Notes: generated by a model from the sequence alone, not told the origin. Counted from the stretch's first letter, positions 1-8,986 are shown. The stretch: DNA of 64,000 nt from JAFGOG01 sp034429215 (GCA_034429215.1 DAOUGI010000029.1:1-64000), one strand, 5' to 3'. Program-made: numbers and translations.

Positions 1-3000
1 CCGGCCATGTCCCGCACCGGGGCGATGGTCATGTCGAGGTGACAGACGCGGCCGTCGCGCCGCGAATATTCGAGCTTTTCCCGCCACGGCTGCCCGCCGG
101 TCACCGTCTGCCAGATCCAGCCCTGGAAGAGCAGATCCAGCCGGTCGCTGCCCAGGATGCGAGCGGGCCAGCCGACGACCTCGGCGCGGGTATAGCCGAC
201 GATCTGCTCAAAGGCGGGGTTGACGTAGAGGATGGCGGCATCGGGGCCGGTGACGACGATTGCCTCGGCGGCCTGCTCGACGGCGGCGCTCAAGCGCCGC
301 TCGGCTTCGGCCAGCCGGGCGCGGGCCAGCGCGCCGGACACCTCGTCGGCCACGCGGCCGGCCAGGGCTATCTCTTCGGGGGAGAAGGAGCGGGATCCGG
401 CTGCGGCCAGCCCCAGGCCGCCGGCCAGCTCGCCGCCGATGAGGAGGGGCAGCAAGAGCAGGGAGTGCGGCTCGGCGGAGGGCAGCAGGCTGCCGACGCG
501 CCCCAGGCGGGGATCGGATCGGGCGTCGTCGATCAGCAGCGGCGCCTTGAGGCCGGACAGGAGCCCGGCCAGGGGGGTATCGGCCAGGGGGATGGTCTGC
601 CCCAGCACCGCGGCGCGGGCGCCGGCGTGGTGCTCGGCCAGAACCTCAACCTCGGCCTTGTCTGCGCTCAACAGGGCGGCGGCGGCGTGGGGAAGGTCGA
701 ACGCGGCGGCCAGCTCGCGGCAGGCCGTTTCCAGGATCGGCTTGATGCCCTGACCGGCGGCCGAAGCGGCGATGACCCGGTTGAGGAGGGCCAGCTCGCG
801 GGTGCGGCGGCGCAGCGCCTCTTCGCTTTCTCGCAGCTCCTGCTCGGCCCTCTTGCGCTCGGTGATGTCCACAAAGGCCGCCTGGACGGCAGGCCCGCCG
901 CCAAGCTCGATCCGGCTGGTGAATATCTCTGCCCAGCGCGGCGTCCCATCCCGGCGCACCAGGCGGATCTCGTAGCGGTGCGGCTCCCGCTCGCTGTCCA
1001 GCCGATCCTGGTATCGTTGCGAGAATTCGGCCTTGTCCTCAGGGTACACCCCCGCCCATATCTTTTCGGGTGAAAAGGACATGATCTCCTCGACCGTGTA
1101 CCCTATGATGTCGGCCATGGCCGCGTTGGCAAAGACGATCCGGGCGGGGGCGCCCTGGGCGATGACGATGCCCTGGAGCGACTGCTCCACCAACGTGCGG
1201 TACTTTTCCTCCGACTCTCTGAGCGCCCGCTCTGACCGCTTGCGGCGGGAAATGTCCCTGTAGACGGCGACCGCCCCGGCCGGCTCGCCCTGGACGAGGA
1301 TGGGAGCCCCGGCCAGGATGACCTCCACGGGGGCGCCGTCTTTCCTGTAGCGGACGGTTTCAGTGGAGCTGACGGGCGTCCCGGCCAGCACCTGTTGGGT
1401 CAGGCGGGTGGCCTCCTCGATCGCTCCCTCGCCGGACCCGGCGACCAGGCTGTCGAGGGCCTGGCCGAGCGCCTCTTGCCGCGCATAGCCGAACAGCTCC
1501 TCTGCGCCCCGGTTCCAGTCGAGGACACGCTGTTGGGCATCGAGGGTGACGATGGCGTTGGGGGCGCAGGCCAGCACGCTTTCCAGGTAGAGGCGCCGCT
1601 CGTTGCTCTGCTGTTCGATCCGCTTGCGGGCGCTGACGTCGCGGACGCAGACCATGGCAAGCTGCTCTTGCCCAACGGTGACGAGCCGGGTGCTGACCTC
1701 AACCGGAAAGACCCGGCCGTCCTTTTTCCTGTTGGCGGCTTCGACAAAGGCGCCGCCGGTCGTCAGCTCTTCGGTGATGAGTGCGGGCAGGGTGTTGGCC
1801 ACCTCTTCCGGCACCAGGTCGGCCACGGTCAACCGCAGCAGCTCTTCCTTGGTATAGCCCAGCATGTCACAGGCCGCTGCGTTGCAGTCGAGCACGCGGC
1901 CGTCGAGCGTTTCCACAAAGATGGCGTCGGTCGACGTTTCAAACAGGGTGCGGTACTTGAGCTCGCTGTCCCGGATCTCTTGCTCTGCCTGCCTGCGCCC
2001 GGTGATGTCGCGCAGGACGACCAGGCGGCCGATGGCCCGGCCGCTCCGGCCGCGCAGGGCCGAGCTGCTGGCGTCGCAGACGCGCAGGCCCTCGCCTTGG
2101 CCCAGCACGATCTCCTGGTGGGCCTCGGTCGGCTGGCCCAGCCAGCGCGCCAGGGCCGGCACGGCCGCCAGCGCGGCGGCGGCCGACCGGCCGACGGCGT
2201 CCATCGCCCGGGAGGCGGTGAGGCGCTCGGCGGCGGGGTTGATGTCCACGATGCGGCCCTGCCGGTCGAGCACGATCACCGCGTCGTCCATGCTGTCCAA
2301 AAGGGCGCCGTGGGCCACGGGCACAACGTCCAGCAGCCGGAAGCGGAATAGACCCCACACCACGGCCAGGCAGGTGAGGGTGAAGGCGAGGGGGGTCAGG
2401 TCGAGGCCGGGACGGGGGGTATTGCCGGTGAGGTAGAGGATGTTGGCCACCCACGGAGCCAGCACGCCGAGCAGCACGGCGACGGCCTGCCCGCGGTAGA
2501 GCCGGGGCCGGCGGGAGAGAACCTGGAAGAGCAGGGCGGATCCGAGCAGGAGGGAGGCGTAGATGTAGGCGACCATGCCCCAAAAAGCGACGCCGTGGGT
2601 AAAGACCAGCATCGAAAAGGAGCCGGTGGTGTCCAGCCGGACGGTGGTCCAGATGAGGTGGTGCGAGTCGTTGGTCCAGACCAGCAACAGCACAGCCAGG
2701 GAGGGCAGGGACAGCAGGAGGAGGTTGCGGCGGGTCAGCCAGCGGGTCCGGTTGGTGTATTTGAAGACAAAGGCCAGCCAGGCTGCCGGCACGATGACGA
2801 TGCCCAGGTAGAGGAACCTGGACCAGAACAGCTTGGCCGGGAGGTCGATGCTGGCCAGCTCGAGGGCGTAACTAAAAGACCACACCGTCACGGCCAGCAT
2901 GATCACGATGGAGGGGCCCAAGCCCGGCGCGGAACGGCGCCGCCAGGCATAGATCGCCAGGGCAACAGAGACGGCCGCCGCACCACACAATGGTAACGTG

Positions 3001-3023
3001 TAGGGAGTGTATTGCCAGCCCAT
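1..3023 (-). CDS. 7TM multi-PAS/GAF sensor protein, 3' end beyond window
   Basis: The reading frame is open from an ATG at 3023 to the left edge (about 1,007 residues), so the C-terminal output domain (kinase or GGDEF) is not visible. Residues 1-228 hold about seven hydrophobic helices like the histidine-kinase 7TM sensor domain. They are followed by PAS domains near 234-344, 351-467, 471-594 and 598-724, a GAF domain near 731-897, and a fifth PAS from about 907. PAS signatures include DCNAAACDMLGYTKEEL and ILYVNPAFEQIVGYTRAE. A GGAGG lies 8 nt before the ATG, and a consensus promoter lies at 3109-3137. It is probably a membrane hybrid sensor kinase; the ligand cannot be predicted. Confidence 0.9.
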   Translation of the reverse strand, partial: MGWQYTPYTLPLCGAAAVSVALAIYAWRRRSAPGLGPSIVIMLAVTVWSFSYALELASIDLPAKLFWSRFLYLGIVIVPAAWLAFVFKYTNRTRWLTRRNLLLLSLPSLAVLLLVWTNDSHHLIWTTVRLDTTGSFSMLVFTHGVAFWGMVAYIYASLLLGSALLFQVLSRRPRLYRGQAVAVLLGVLAPWVANILYLTGNTPRPGLDLTPLAFTLTCLAVVWGLFRFRLLDVVPVAHGALLDSMDDAVIVLDRQGRIVDINPAAERLTASRAMDAVGRSAAAALAAVPALARWLGQPTEAHQEIVLGQGEGLRVCDASSSALRGRSGRAIGRLVVLRDITGRRQAEQEIRDSELKYRTLFETSTDAIFVETLDGRVLDCNAAACDMLGYTKEELLRLTVADLVPEEVANTLPALITEELTTGGAFVEAANRKKDGRVFPVEVSTRLVTVGQEQLAMVCVRDVSARKRIEQQSNERRLYLESVLACAPNAIVTLDAQQRVLDWNRGAEELFGYARQEALGQALDSLVAGSGEGAIEEATRLTQQVLAGTPVSSTETVRYRKDGAPVEVILAGAPILVQGEPAGAVAVYRDISRRKRSERALRESEEKYRTLVEQSLQGIVIAQGAPARIVFANAAMADIIGYTVEEIMSFSPEKIWAGVYPEDKAEFSQRYQDRLDSEREPHRYEIRLVRRDGTPRWAEIFTSRIELGGGPAVQAAFVDITERKRAEQELRESEEALRRRTRELALLNRVIAASAAGQGIKPILETACRELAAAFDLPHAAAALLSADKAEVEVLAEHHAGARAAVLGQTIPLADTPLAGLLSGLKAPLLIDDARSDPRLGRVGSLLPSAEPHSLLLLPLLIGGELAGGLGLAAAGSRSFSPEEIALAGRVADEVSGALARARLAEAERRLSAAVEQAAEAIVVTGPDAAILYVNPAFEQIVGYTRAEVVGWPARILGSDRLDLLFQGWIWQTVTGGQPWREKLEYSRRDGRVCHLDMTIAPVRDMA

Positions 3024-3108
3024 CGCTCTTTTCCTCCCCTCCAGCGCTCAGCCATGTCTGGAGAATATATCGTTTTAGATGTTCTTTGACAGGATCCCCG
3101 CAGTTGGC

Positions 3109-3137
3109 ATTATAGAGCGACAATCGAAAGATGTCAA
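3109..3137 (-). promoter_or_regulatory. Sigma-70 promoter of the PAS sensor gene
   Basis: On the minus strand TTGACA (3132-3137) and TATAAT (3109-3114) are separated by exactly 17 bp. This is a perfect housekeeping promoter about 85 bp upstream of the sensor start codon. Confidence 0.85.
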
Positions 3138-3182
3138 CTGGGGGGAATGAACGATGGAGGGGCGGGGGAACCGGCGCAAAAA

Positions 3183-3214
3183 GAAACCGGGTTTCTGGGG
3201 AGAAACCCGGTTTC
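3183..3214. repeat. Inverted repeat, GAAACCGGGTTT family (copy 1)
   Basis: A perfect 12-bp inverted repeat (GAAACCGGGTTT at 3183-3194, complement at 3203-3214) lies between the two converging transcription ends of the region and is followed by a TTTTTT run on the plus strand. Related copies are at 40585-40615 and 59091-59123. It may act as a terminator for the aor operon, but its recurrence marks it as a dispersed repeat. Confidence 0.8.
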
Positions 3215-3229
3215 CGACGTTTTTTGGGA

Positions 3230-3252
3230 GGCGCGGAGACCGCGCCCCTACG
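3230..3252. repeat. GC palindrome repeat of the GGGCG...CGCCCCTAC type (copy 1)
   Basis: GGCGCGG and CCGCGCC flank a 3-nt centre and are followed by CCTACG, just after the aor stop codon. Other members with different centres but the same outer arms and a CCTRC tail lie at 21371, 25285, 48238 and 60500. Confidence 0.6.
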
Positions 3253-5092
3253 CCCAATTTGCGATGCCGAGGGCCTCGAGTTTCTCGCGGGTGGGGATGC
3301 CGTTGGCGTCCCAGCCGCGGGCGCGGTAATAGTCGTCCAACATGCGGGACAGGTCGACGGTCTCGCCCTGGACGGGGCCGGCCGGCATCGGCTCGGACAT
3401 GCGGGGGGTGAGGGTGTCGTCGGCGCGGGAGAAGCCGGCCTTGGTCAAGAAGAGGCGCTCGAGGGTGTAGACACGGTCGGCGGCTTCGAGGAGCGTCTCG
3501 CGGGTGTAGCCGGCGCCGGTGGCGCCGTTCATGATGTCGATGAGGCGGGTGGGGATGTAGCCGTTGGCGGTGTCGAGGGTGTAGCGGAGGGTGACAAAGA
3601 CGCACAGGCCGGCGGCGTCGAGGGTGGCAAAGATGTCCTGGAAGTGCTTGACCAGCTCGGCTTTGCCGTCGTAGGTGAGGCCGTCGATCTTTTTTCCGGT
3701 GCCGAACAGCTCGGTGTAGGCGGTGTCGCCCATCATGTGAGAGGCGCCGATGTTGGAGGTGGCAAAGTTGAGGCCCAAGCCCTTGAGTCCGCGGGGGTCG
3801 TAGGCGGCGAATTCCTGTTTCTTGGCGGTGATCGACATTTCGGGGTGGCCGTGCTTGTTTGCCAGGCGCCAACTGCCCTGGGCCAGCTCGTCGCCAAAGC
3901 CCTGGCGGTAGGCGGTGAGGCGGATCATGTCGAGGAGGCCGTCGGCGTCGCCAAAGGGGAGAGGGCGGCCGATGTCGGCCGCGGTGAGGATGCCCTTGGT
4001 GTACATTTCCATGGCGCAGGAGACGGTGAGGCCCATGGAGATGGTGTCGAGGCCCAGCTCGTTGCAGATATAGTTGGCCTTGGTGATGGCGGCCATGCTG
4101 TCGATGCCGCAGGCGCTGCCCAGGGAGCCGATCGTTTCGTACTCGGGGCCCTCGCCCTTGCCGGCGTATTTTTCGCCCCAGATTTCGCCCTTGACCTCGG
4201 TGATGCGGGCGCAGGCCAGCGGGCAGCCGTAGCAGCCGCCGTTGCGGATGGTAAAGTTGTCCTTGAGAAAGGGGCCGTTGATGCGGGAGGCGCCGTCGAA
4301 CTGGCCGTATTGAAAGTTGTGGGTGGGAAAGATGCCGGCGGCGTTGGTGACGTCGGGCACGTAGGAGGTGCCGTAGATGCGCATGCCGTGGCCCTTTTTG
4401 ATGGCGGCGGCCAGCTCGCCGACCGCTTCGCGGACGACGGCGCGCAGGGCCTTTTCGTCGTAGAGGGAGGGGATCAGGGTGCCGACGACGGCCACTGCTT
4501 TCAGGTTCTTGGCGCCCATGACCGTGCCGACTCCCGATCGGGCGGCGGCGCGGTGGCAGTCGTTGACGATGGCGGCGTACAGGACGCCGTTCTCGCCGGC
4601 CGGGCCGATGCAGGCGACGCACGCTTTGGGGTCGGTCTCGGCCTTGACGGCGGCGTCGGTATCCTGGGTCTCGCGGCCCCAGAGATGGGCCGCGTCGCGC
4701 AGCTCGACGTGGCGGTCGTTGATGTAGAGGTAGACGGGGTGGGGCGACTTGCCCTCAAAGATGACCAGGTCGTAGCCGGACCGCTTGAGCATGGTGGGAA
4801 AGACGCCGCCCGAGTTGGAGCGGGCCAGGGCGCCGGTCAGCGGCGACTTGCAGACCACCATGTAGCGGTTGCCGGTGGGGGCGGGGGTGGAGGTGAGGGG
4901 GCCGGTGGCCATGATCAGCAGGTTGTCGGGCGACAGGGGATCGGCCTGGGGGTCCATGCCCTCGAACAGGTATTTGATGGCGAGGCCGCGGCCGCCGATG
5001 AAGCGGCGGGCGTCATCCTCGGAAATTTCCTCTTCGCGAAAGGCGCCGTTCGTCAGATTGACGCGCAATAGGCGTCCGTGGTGTCCGTACAT
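3248..5092 (-). CDS. aor: Tungsten-dependent aldehyde:ferredoxin oxidoreductase
   Basis: This 614-residue protein matches the AOR family (about 600-620 residues) over its length. AORs oxidise aldehydes to carboxylates, or run in reverse, at a bis-tungstopterin site with a [4Fe-4S] cluster and ferredoxin as partner. The N-terminus (MYGHHGRLLRVNLTNG, GGRGLAIKYLF) is typical. The cluster ligands are visible as C287, C290 and C294 (CYGCPLAC) and C497, almost the numbering of the Pyrococcus enzyme. A MoaD-like gene sits immediately upstream on the same strand, a common partnership. Substrate specificity within the AOR family (AOR, FOR, GAPOR and others) cannot be decided from sequence. Confidence 0.93.
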   Translation of the reverse strand: MYGHHGRLLRVNLTNGAFREEEISEDDARRFIGGRGLAIKYLFEGMDPQADPLSPDNLLIMATGPLTSTPAPTGNRYMVVCKSPLTGALARSNSGGVFPTMLKRSGYDLVIFEGKSPHPVYLYINDRHVELRDAAHLWGRETQDTDAAVKAETDPKACVACIGPAGENGVLYAAIVNDCHRAAARSGVGTVMGAKNLKAVAVVGTLIPSLYDEKALRAVVREAVGELAAAIKKGHGMRIYGTSYVPDVTNAAGIFPTHNFQYGQFDGASRINGPFLKDNFTIRNGGCYGCPLACARITEVKGEIWGEKYAGKGEGPEYETIGSLGSACGIDSMAAITKANYICNELGLDTISMGLTVSCAMEMYTKGILTAADIGRPLPFGDADGLLDMIRLTAYRQGFGDELAQGSWRLANKHGHPEMSITAKKQEFAAYDPRGLKGLGLNFATSNIGASHMMGDTAYTELFGTGKKIDGLTYDGKAELVKHFQDIFATLDAAGLCVFVTLRYTLDTANGYIPTRLIDIMNGATGAGYTRETLLEAADRVYTLERLFLTKAGFSRADDTLTPRMSEPMPAGPVQGETVDLSRMLDDYYRARGWDANGIPTREKLEALGIANWA

Positions 5093-5218
5093 GGGGCTAC
5101 TCCTTGTTCCGGGTTTGGATCGCTTGATTCGATTTTGGAGAATCCCAGGAACGATTTTGGATTTTTGATTTGCGATTTTGGATTGTGGCCAAGATTAAGA
5201 AGATCCTGGGGTTCATTT

Positions 5219-5473
5219 TCAGCCTCCGCCGGCGGGGGGAAAGATGGTCAGGAGGTCGCCGGGGTGGAGGAGGTCGTGGGGGCCGGCGTGGCGACCGTTG
5301 ACGAAAAAGGTGTACAGCTCACCGGGGGCGAAGGGGAGGGCAGCCAGGAGGTCGCCGGCGGTGGCGCCGGGGGCGACCTCCTGGAGGTAGCTGTCGGGCG
5401 GGCAGCCGGTTTGATCGGCCGCCGGCGGCAGGTAGCGGCGGTATGTGGCCAGGAGCTGAACGGTGATCTGCAT
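5219..5473 (-). CDS. MoaD/ThiS-like sulfur carrier protein
   Basis: A small protein of 84 residues beginning MQITVQLLATYRRYLP and ending PPAGGG. The C-terminal Gly-Gly is the thiocarboxylated tail of the MoaD/ThiS beta-grasp family, which donates sulfur to molybdopterin or tungstopterin. The ATG at 5473 is preferred over an upstream in-frame start at 5509 because family members begin directly with the first beta strand. It lies 126 bp upstream of aor on the same strand, so it most likely serves the tungsten cofactor of that enzyme. Confidence 0.82.
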   Translation of the reverse strand: MQITVQLLATYRRYLPPAADQTGCPPDSYLQEVAPGATAGDLLAALPFAPGELYTFFVNGRHAGPHDLLHPGDLLTIFPPAGGG

Positions 5474-5514
5474 GAATATCAGTATGGCACAACAGCCGGC
5501 GAAAGTCAAATGGG

Positions 5515-7098
5515 TCAGGTTGGGCGAGCGTTCGTCAGGGTGGAGGCGATCAGGTCCTGTTTGAGGGTCCAGAGGCGCTCGGTCAGGGAGACGTGGTAGA
5601 GGTGGGGGTTGATCAGGCGGCGCACGCCGGGGTCGAGGCGGGCGACGTCGGCCTCGCGGCAGCGGCGCATGGCCTCGATGGACGGCAGGTCGCAGACCAT
5701 CTCGCCTTCGCGGAGTATGTCGACGAGCAGCGGCTCGACTTGCGCGATCTCGTCGCGCTGCAAGGTGCGGCGGAGGGTGTGATCGGCCGGATGGCGGAGG
5801 ATCACCTGGTCCATGTTGCCGGGATCCTCGTCGTCGAGGCTGAGCAGGTCGGCGGTGGCTTTGCCGCGGCGGTCGTAAAGGCGCCAGGCGAGCTTGTGGC
5901 CGGGGTTGGGCGTCTTAGCCGCCGAGTCGGAAACCTTGATGGCCGGCAGCCAGCGGCCGTGTGCCGCATGTATCTGGCGGCCGTTGTCCTCGACGGACAC
6001 CAGCTTGTAGACGCCGCCCAGGGCCGGGTCGCCCCAGGAGGTGATCAGGCGGGTGCCGACGCCGTACACCAGCCGGCCCAGGAGCCGGTCGGGGTCGACG
6101 CCATAGCGCGGCGCCTCGCGGCCGATCTGGGTGGTGATCTGCCAGATCAGCAGCTCGTCCAGGTCGTTGGACAGGACGATGGAGGTGTCGGGAAAGCCGG
6201 CGTCGTCGAGCATCTTGGCCGCGTGGATGGCGAGATAGGCCAGGTCGCCCGAATCGAGGCGGATGCCCACCGGCTCGTGGCCCTTGCGACGCAGCTCTTC
6301 AAAGACGCGGATGGCGTTGGGCACACCGCTGTCGAGGGTGTTGATCGTGTCGACCAGGAGCAGGCAGTCGTCGGGATAGACCTCGGCGTAGTGGCGAAAG
6401 GCGTCCAGCTCGCTGCCGCCCAGGGCGATAAAGACCTGGACCATGGAGTGGGCGTGGGTGCCTTTGGGCGGGTAGCCGAGGACGCGGGAGATGCCGACGT
6501 TCGAGGTGAAATGGGCGCCGCCGATCAGCGCCGCCCGGGCGCCGGCGTTGCCGCCTTTGTCCTGGGCGCGCCGCAGCCCAAACTCCAGCACTGCCCGGCC
6601 CTGGGCGCTGTCGGCGACGCGGGCGGCCTTGGTGGCGATCAGGATCTGAAAGTTGAGGTGGTTGAGCAGAGCCGTCTCGAGGATTTGAGCCATGGCCAGC
6701 GGACCCTGGACGACGGTGATCGGCACGTTGGGATGGATGACCCGGCCCTCTGGAACGGCCCGGAGGGTGAGGCTGTCGAAGGCGCCGCTGTGCTCCAGCC
6801 AGCTCAGAAAATCGTCGGCGAACAGGCGCTTGCCGGTGCTGCCGGTCTGGGTGCGGAGATAGTCGATCTCGTGGCGGCCGAACCGGGCGCTCTGCATCCA
6901 GTCGAGGAGCCATTCGAGGCCGGCGTTGATGCAATAGCCGGCCTGGTGGGCGCCATAGTTGGGATATTCGCGGAAAAAGTGGTCGAATTGGACGCGCTTT
7001 TCGTGCAGGCCGGTGCGGTAGTAGAGGTGGGCCATGCTGAGCTGGTACTGGTCGGTGAAGAGGATGCCCTCGGCGAGAGGACGGTCTGATGGTTTCAT
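5515..7098 (-). CDS. pncB: Nicotinate phosphoribosyltransferase
   Basis: 527 residues with clear NAPRTase features: an N-terminal FTDQYQLSMAHLYY, the catalytic-region motif GTHAHSMVQ, and IRLDSGDLAYL for phosphoribosyl pyrophosphate binding. The enzyme converts nicotinate and PRPP to nicotinate mononucleotide, the committed step of the Preiss-Handler salvage route. Its ATG overlaps the stop codon of the upstream AhpD-like gene by 4 bp (ATGA), implying translational coupling. Together with pncA upstream it forms a nicotinamide-to-NaMN salvage operon under NrtR. It is somewhat longer than the E. coli enzyme (about 400 residues) and resembles the longer Gram-positive type. Confidence 0.93.
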   Translation of the reverse strand: MKPSDRPLAEGILFTDQYQLSMAHLYYRTGLHEKRVQFDHFFREYPNYGAHQAGYCINAGLEWLLDWMQSARFGRHEIDYLRTQTGSTGKRLFADDFLSWLEHSGAFDSLTLRAVPEGRVIHPNVPITVVQGPLAMAQILETALLNHLNFQILIATKAARVADSAQGRAVLEFGLRRAQDKGGNAGARAALIGGAHFTSNVGISRVLGYPPKGTHAHSMVQVFIALGGSELDAFRHYAEVYPDDCLLLVDTINTLDSGVPNAIRVFEELRRKGHEPVGIRLDSGDLAYLAIHAAKMLDDAGFPDTSIVLSNDLDELLIWQITTQIGREAPRYGVDPDRLLGRLVYGVGTRLITSWGDPALGGVYKLVSVEDNGRQIHAAHGRWLPAIKVSDSAAKTPNPGHKLAWRLYDRRGKATADLLSLDDEDPGNMDQVILRHPADHTLRRTLQRDEIAQVEPLLVDILREGEMVCDLPSIEAMRRCREADVARLDPGVRRLINPHLYHVSLTERLWTLKQDLIASTLTNARPT

Positions 7099-7445
7099 GG
7101 GCGCTCTGCGCGGAGGAGGTCGATGGTCTCAAAGGCGTGGCGCAGGTGGGGGATGACGATGGAGCCGCCGACGACCAGGGCGACGTTGAGGGCCTCGTAC
7201 AGCTCGTCGTCGGTGCATCCGGCGGCGACGCACTGGTCGAGGTGATAGTCGATGCAGTCGTTACAGCGCAGCACCGCCGAGGCCACCAGGCCAAGCATCT
7301 CCTTGGTCTTGGCCGGGAGCGCGCCGTCCTCGTAGGCCTTGGTGTCGAGGTTGAAGAAGCGCTTGATGCCCAGGTGCCCGGCGCCCAAGATGCGGCGGTT
7401 CATCTGCTTGCGATAGGAGCGGAATTGGTCGAGTCTAGTTGACAT
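7095..7445 (-). CDS. Carboxymuconolactone decarboxylase / AhpD-like protein
   Basis: 116 residues of the CMD/AhpD superfamily. The motif CNDCIDYHLDQC contains the CxxC and following His of the AhpD-type redox site, and GGSIVIPHLRHAFE is a typical C-terminal helix. AhpD-like proteins are thiol-disulfide peroxidase partners or small decarboxylases. Here the gene lies between pncA (10 bp upstream) and pncB (4-bp overlap), so it is co-transcribed with NAD salvage. No role in that pathway is established to my knowledge; a redox or reductant-supply role is inference only. Confidence 0.85.
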   Translation of the reverse strand: MSTRLDQFRSYRKQMNRRILGAGHLGIKRFFNLDTKAYEDGALPAKTKEMLGLVASAVLRCNDCIDYHLDQCVAAGCTDDELYEALNVALVVGGSIVIPHLRHAFETIDLLRAERP

Positions 7446-7455
7446 AAGTCTCCTT

Positions 7456-8178
7456 TCATTCGATCCTGGTCACGACCTCGATGCCGTTCTCGGCCATGTT
7501 GTACAGGAAGATGAGATGCAGCAGGTCGGCATGGTGGGGCATGATGCCCAGCTCTTCGGCCACCGGCACCGGCGTGTCAAAGGTGTCTACGCCGTCGATG
7601 GGGACGATGACCCGCACGCCGCGCAGGTCAAAGGCGTTGGCCCGCAGCCGCAGGTGCATGGCCAGTTGGTGGGTGCACAGGTCGGTGCAGTCGCCGACGA
7701 CGAGAAAGGCGCTCACCTCGGGATGGGCAGCCAGCCAGCCGTCCAGGCCGGTGTTGATCGACACGCTGACCGAGTTTTTCTCGATGATGGTGAACAGGTC
7801 CGAGAAGGGCAGGCCTTTGAGCTCGGGCACGGTCTGGGATTCGTGGCTGCCGCGCACGCAGTGGGCGGGGTAGCTGCCAAACTCGACGGCGTCGGCCGAG
7901 TGGGTGTCCTGGGGCAGGACAAAGTGGCGCACCCCCAGGCTATGGGCCAGCTCGAAGATGCGGGCGATCGGCCGGACGATGCGGCCCACCCGCGCGCTCG
8001 ACAGGGCGCCCTCGCTGCAAAAGCCGGTGGTGACGTCCACGGCCATGACGGCGACGCGCTCGGGACCGCCGGCCTCGGCGATCAGGCCGGCCAAGTCGAG
8101 GGTGGGCCGGGTGTTGTACCAGTGGACGAGCCACTGGATGAATGGGCGAGAGTTGGATATCAGGGTTCTTGCGTTCAT
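7456..8178 (-). CDS. pncA: Nicotinamidase (isochorismatase-family hydrolase)
   Basis: 240 residues of the cysteine-hydrolase fold. The nicotinamidase triad is recognisable as D48 (VDVTTGF), K134 (IIEKNSVS) and C168 (GDCTDLCTH). Metal ligands D91 and H93 (QDTHSAD) and H106 (YPAHCVRGS) are also present. The enzyme hydrolyses nicotinamide to nicotinate and ammonia, feeding pncB two genes downstream. The N-terminal 35 residues (WLVHWYNTRPTLDLAGL) are longer than in E. coli PncA. An 87-bp gap containing a repeat separates it from nrtR upstream, so it is probably transcribed from the nrtR promoter. Confidence 0.88.
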   Translation of the reverse strand: MNARTLISNSRPFIQWLVHWYNTRPTLDLAGLIAEAGGPERVAVMAVDVTTGFCSEGALSSARVGRIVRPIARIFELAHSLGVRHFVLPQDTHSADAVEFGSYPAHCVRGSHESQTVPELKGLPFSDLFTIIEKNSVSVSINTGLDGWLAAHPEVSAFLVVGDCTDLCTHQLAMHLRLRANAFDLRGVRVIVPIDGVDTFDTPVPVAEELGIMPHHADLLHLIFLYNMAENGIEVVTRIE

Positions 8179-8230
8179 TGGATAGCTCCTCTTAGCTGCC
8201 GGCCAGATTCTTTGCTTCGCTGCGGCACAC

Positions 8231-8251
8231 TGCGCCGCACTGTACAGCGGT
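8231..8251. repeat. Dispersed intergenic repeat (TGCGCC.CACTGTAC family)
   Basis: A 21-nt stretch here matches 27706-27726 at 19 positions (differences at two purines). It lies in the 87-bp nrtR-pncA gap, within a longer element that ends CAGAATGACA; that ending also occurs near 45436. The gap otherwise shows nothing coding. Confidence 0.55.
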
Positions 8252-8265
8252 CAGAATGACAGGCA

Positions 8266-8955
8266 TTATGGGAATAGGCGGCGGGCCTTGATTTCGGCGA
8301 CGGCGTCGTCGCGGTAGCGGTACAGGCGGGCAGGGCGGCCTTCGCCGCTGCGGCAGCCGCCCGCCGGCTCGATAATGGCGGCGCTCTGGATCTTGCGCCG
8401 AAAGTTGCGCTTGTCCAGCTTGATGCCCAGGACGATCTCGTAGGCGGCCTGCAACTGGGTGAGGGTGAACTCGGGGGGCAGCAGGTTAAAGCCAACGGCT
8501 GTGTATTCCAGCTTGTAGCGGAGCCGGGTGAGGGCGTAGCTCAAGATCTTGCCGTGGTCAGAGGCCAGCGGCGGCAGGTGGTAGATCGACCACCAGCACA
8601 CGTCGGCGGCGTCGTCGCCGGCGCGAGGGACGGCGGCACCGGCCTGTACGGCGGCAAAGTAGGCGACGGTGATGACCCGGCCGCGGGGATCGCGGTCCGG
8701 GTCGCCAAAGGTGTAGAGCTGCTCCAGGCCGACGCCGGTCAGCCCGGTCTCTTCCAGGAGCTCGCGCCGGGCGGCCGTTTCGAGAGGCTCGTCGATCTCG
8801 ACAAAGCCGCCGGGGATGGCCCACATGCCCTGGAACGGCGGGTGCTTGCGCTTGATCAGCAGCACCTGCAGGTCGTCGTCGCGCAGGGCAAAGATGACCG
8901 CGTCGACGGTGACGGAAGGGCGGGGATGATGGTCCACTTTAGGCATCATGCTCAC
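8266..8955 (-). CDS. nrtR: Nudix-type transcriptional regulator of NAD metabolism (NrtR family)
   Basis: 229 residues: an N-terminal Nudix domain followed by a winged-helix region (about 150-229, including KLDKRNFRRKIQ), the NrtR architecture. The Nudix box is intact (GGFVEIDEPLETAARRELLE followed by ETG), so ADP-ribose hydrolysis is possible; in studied NrtR proteins ADP-ribose binding releases DNA. The listed start is GTG at 8955; ATGs at 8949 and 8946 are alternatives and none has a clear ribosome-binding site. The gene heads the pncA-CMD-pncB run, and a perfect palindrome covers its promoter, so autoregulation and control of NAD salvage are likely. Confidence 0.9.
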   Translation of the reverse strand: MSMMPKVDHHPRPSVTVDAVIFALRDDDLQVLLIKRKHPPFQGMWAIPGGFVEIDEPLETAARRELLEETGLTGVGLEQLYTFGDPDRDPRGRVITVAYFAAVQAGAAVPRAGDDAADVCWWSIYHLPPLASDHGKILSYALTRLRYKLEYTAVGFNLLPPEFTLTQLQAAYEIVLGIKLDKRNFRRKIQSAAIIEPAGGCRSGEGRPARLYRYRDDAVAEIKARRLFP

Positions 8956-8963
8956 TATGTCAC

Positions 8964-8986
8964 ATTAGTGTAACTACTACACTAAT
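8964..8986. promoter_or_regulatory. NrtR operator palindrome
   Basis: ATTAGTGTA (8964-8972) and TACACTAAT (8978-8986) form a perfect 9-bp inverted repeat with a 5-bp centre. It overlaps the first two bases of the nrtR -10 box and the predicted start of transcription. TAGTGTA/TACACTA half-sites are of the kind described for NrtR regulators; the assignment to this NrtR is inferred from position. Confidence 0.88.

Noticed and set aside
39..1073. 344-codon plus-strand frame at the left edge
   Set aside because: Opposite strand of the PAS/GAF sensor gene, whose motifs are clear on the minus strand.
3131..5071. 646-codon open frame on the plus strand opposite aor
   Set aside because: Glycine/valine/alanine-rich shadow of the well-conserved aor gene, caused by high GC; no domain, no ribosome-binding site.
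5593..7089. 498-codon plus-strand frame opposite pncB
   Set aside because: Antisense shadow without recognisable motifs.
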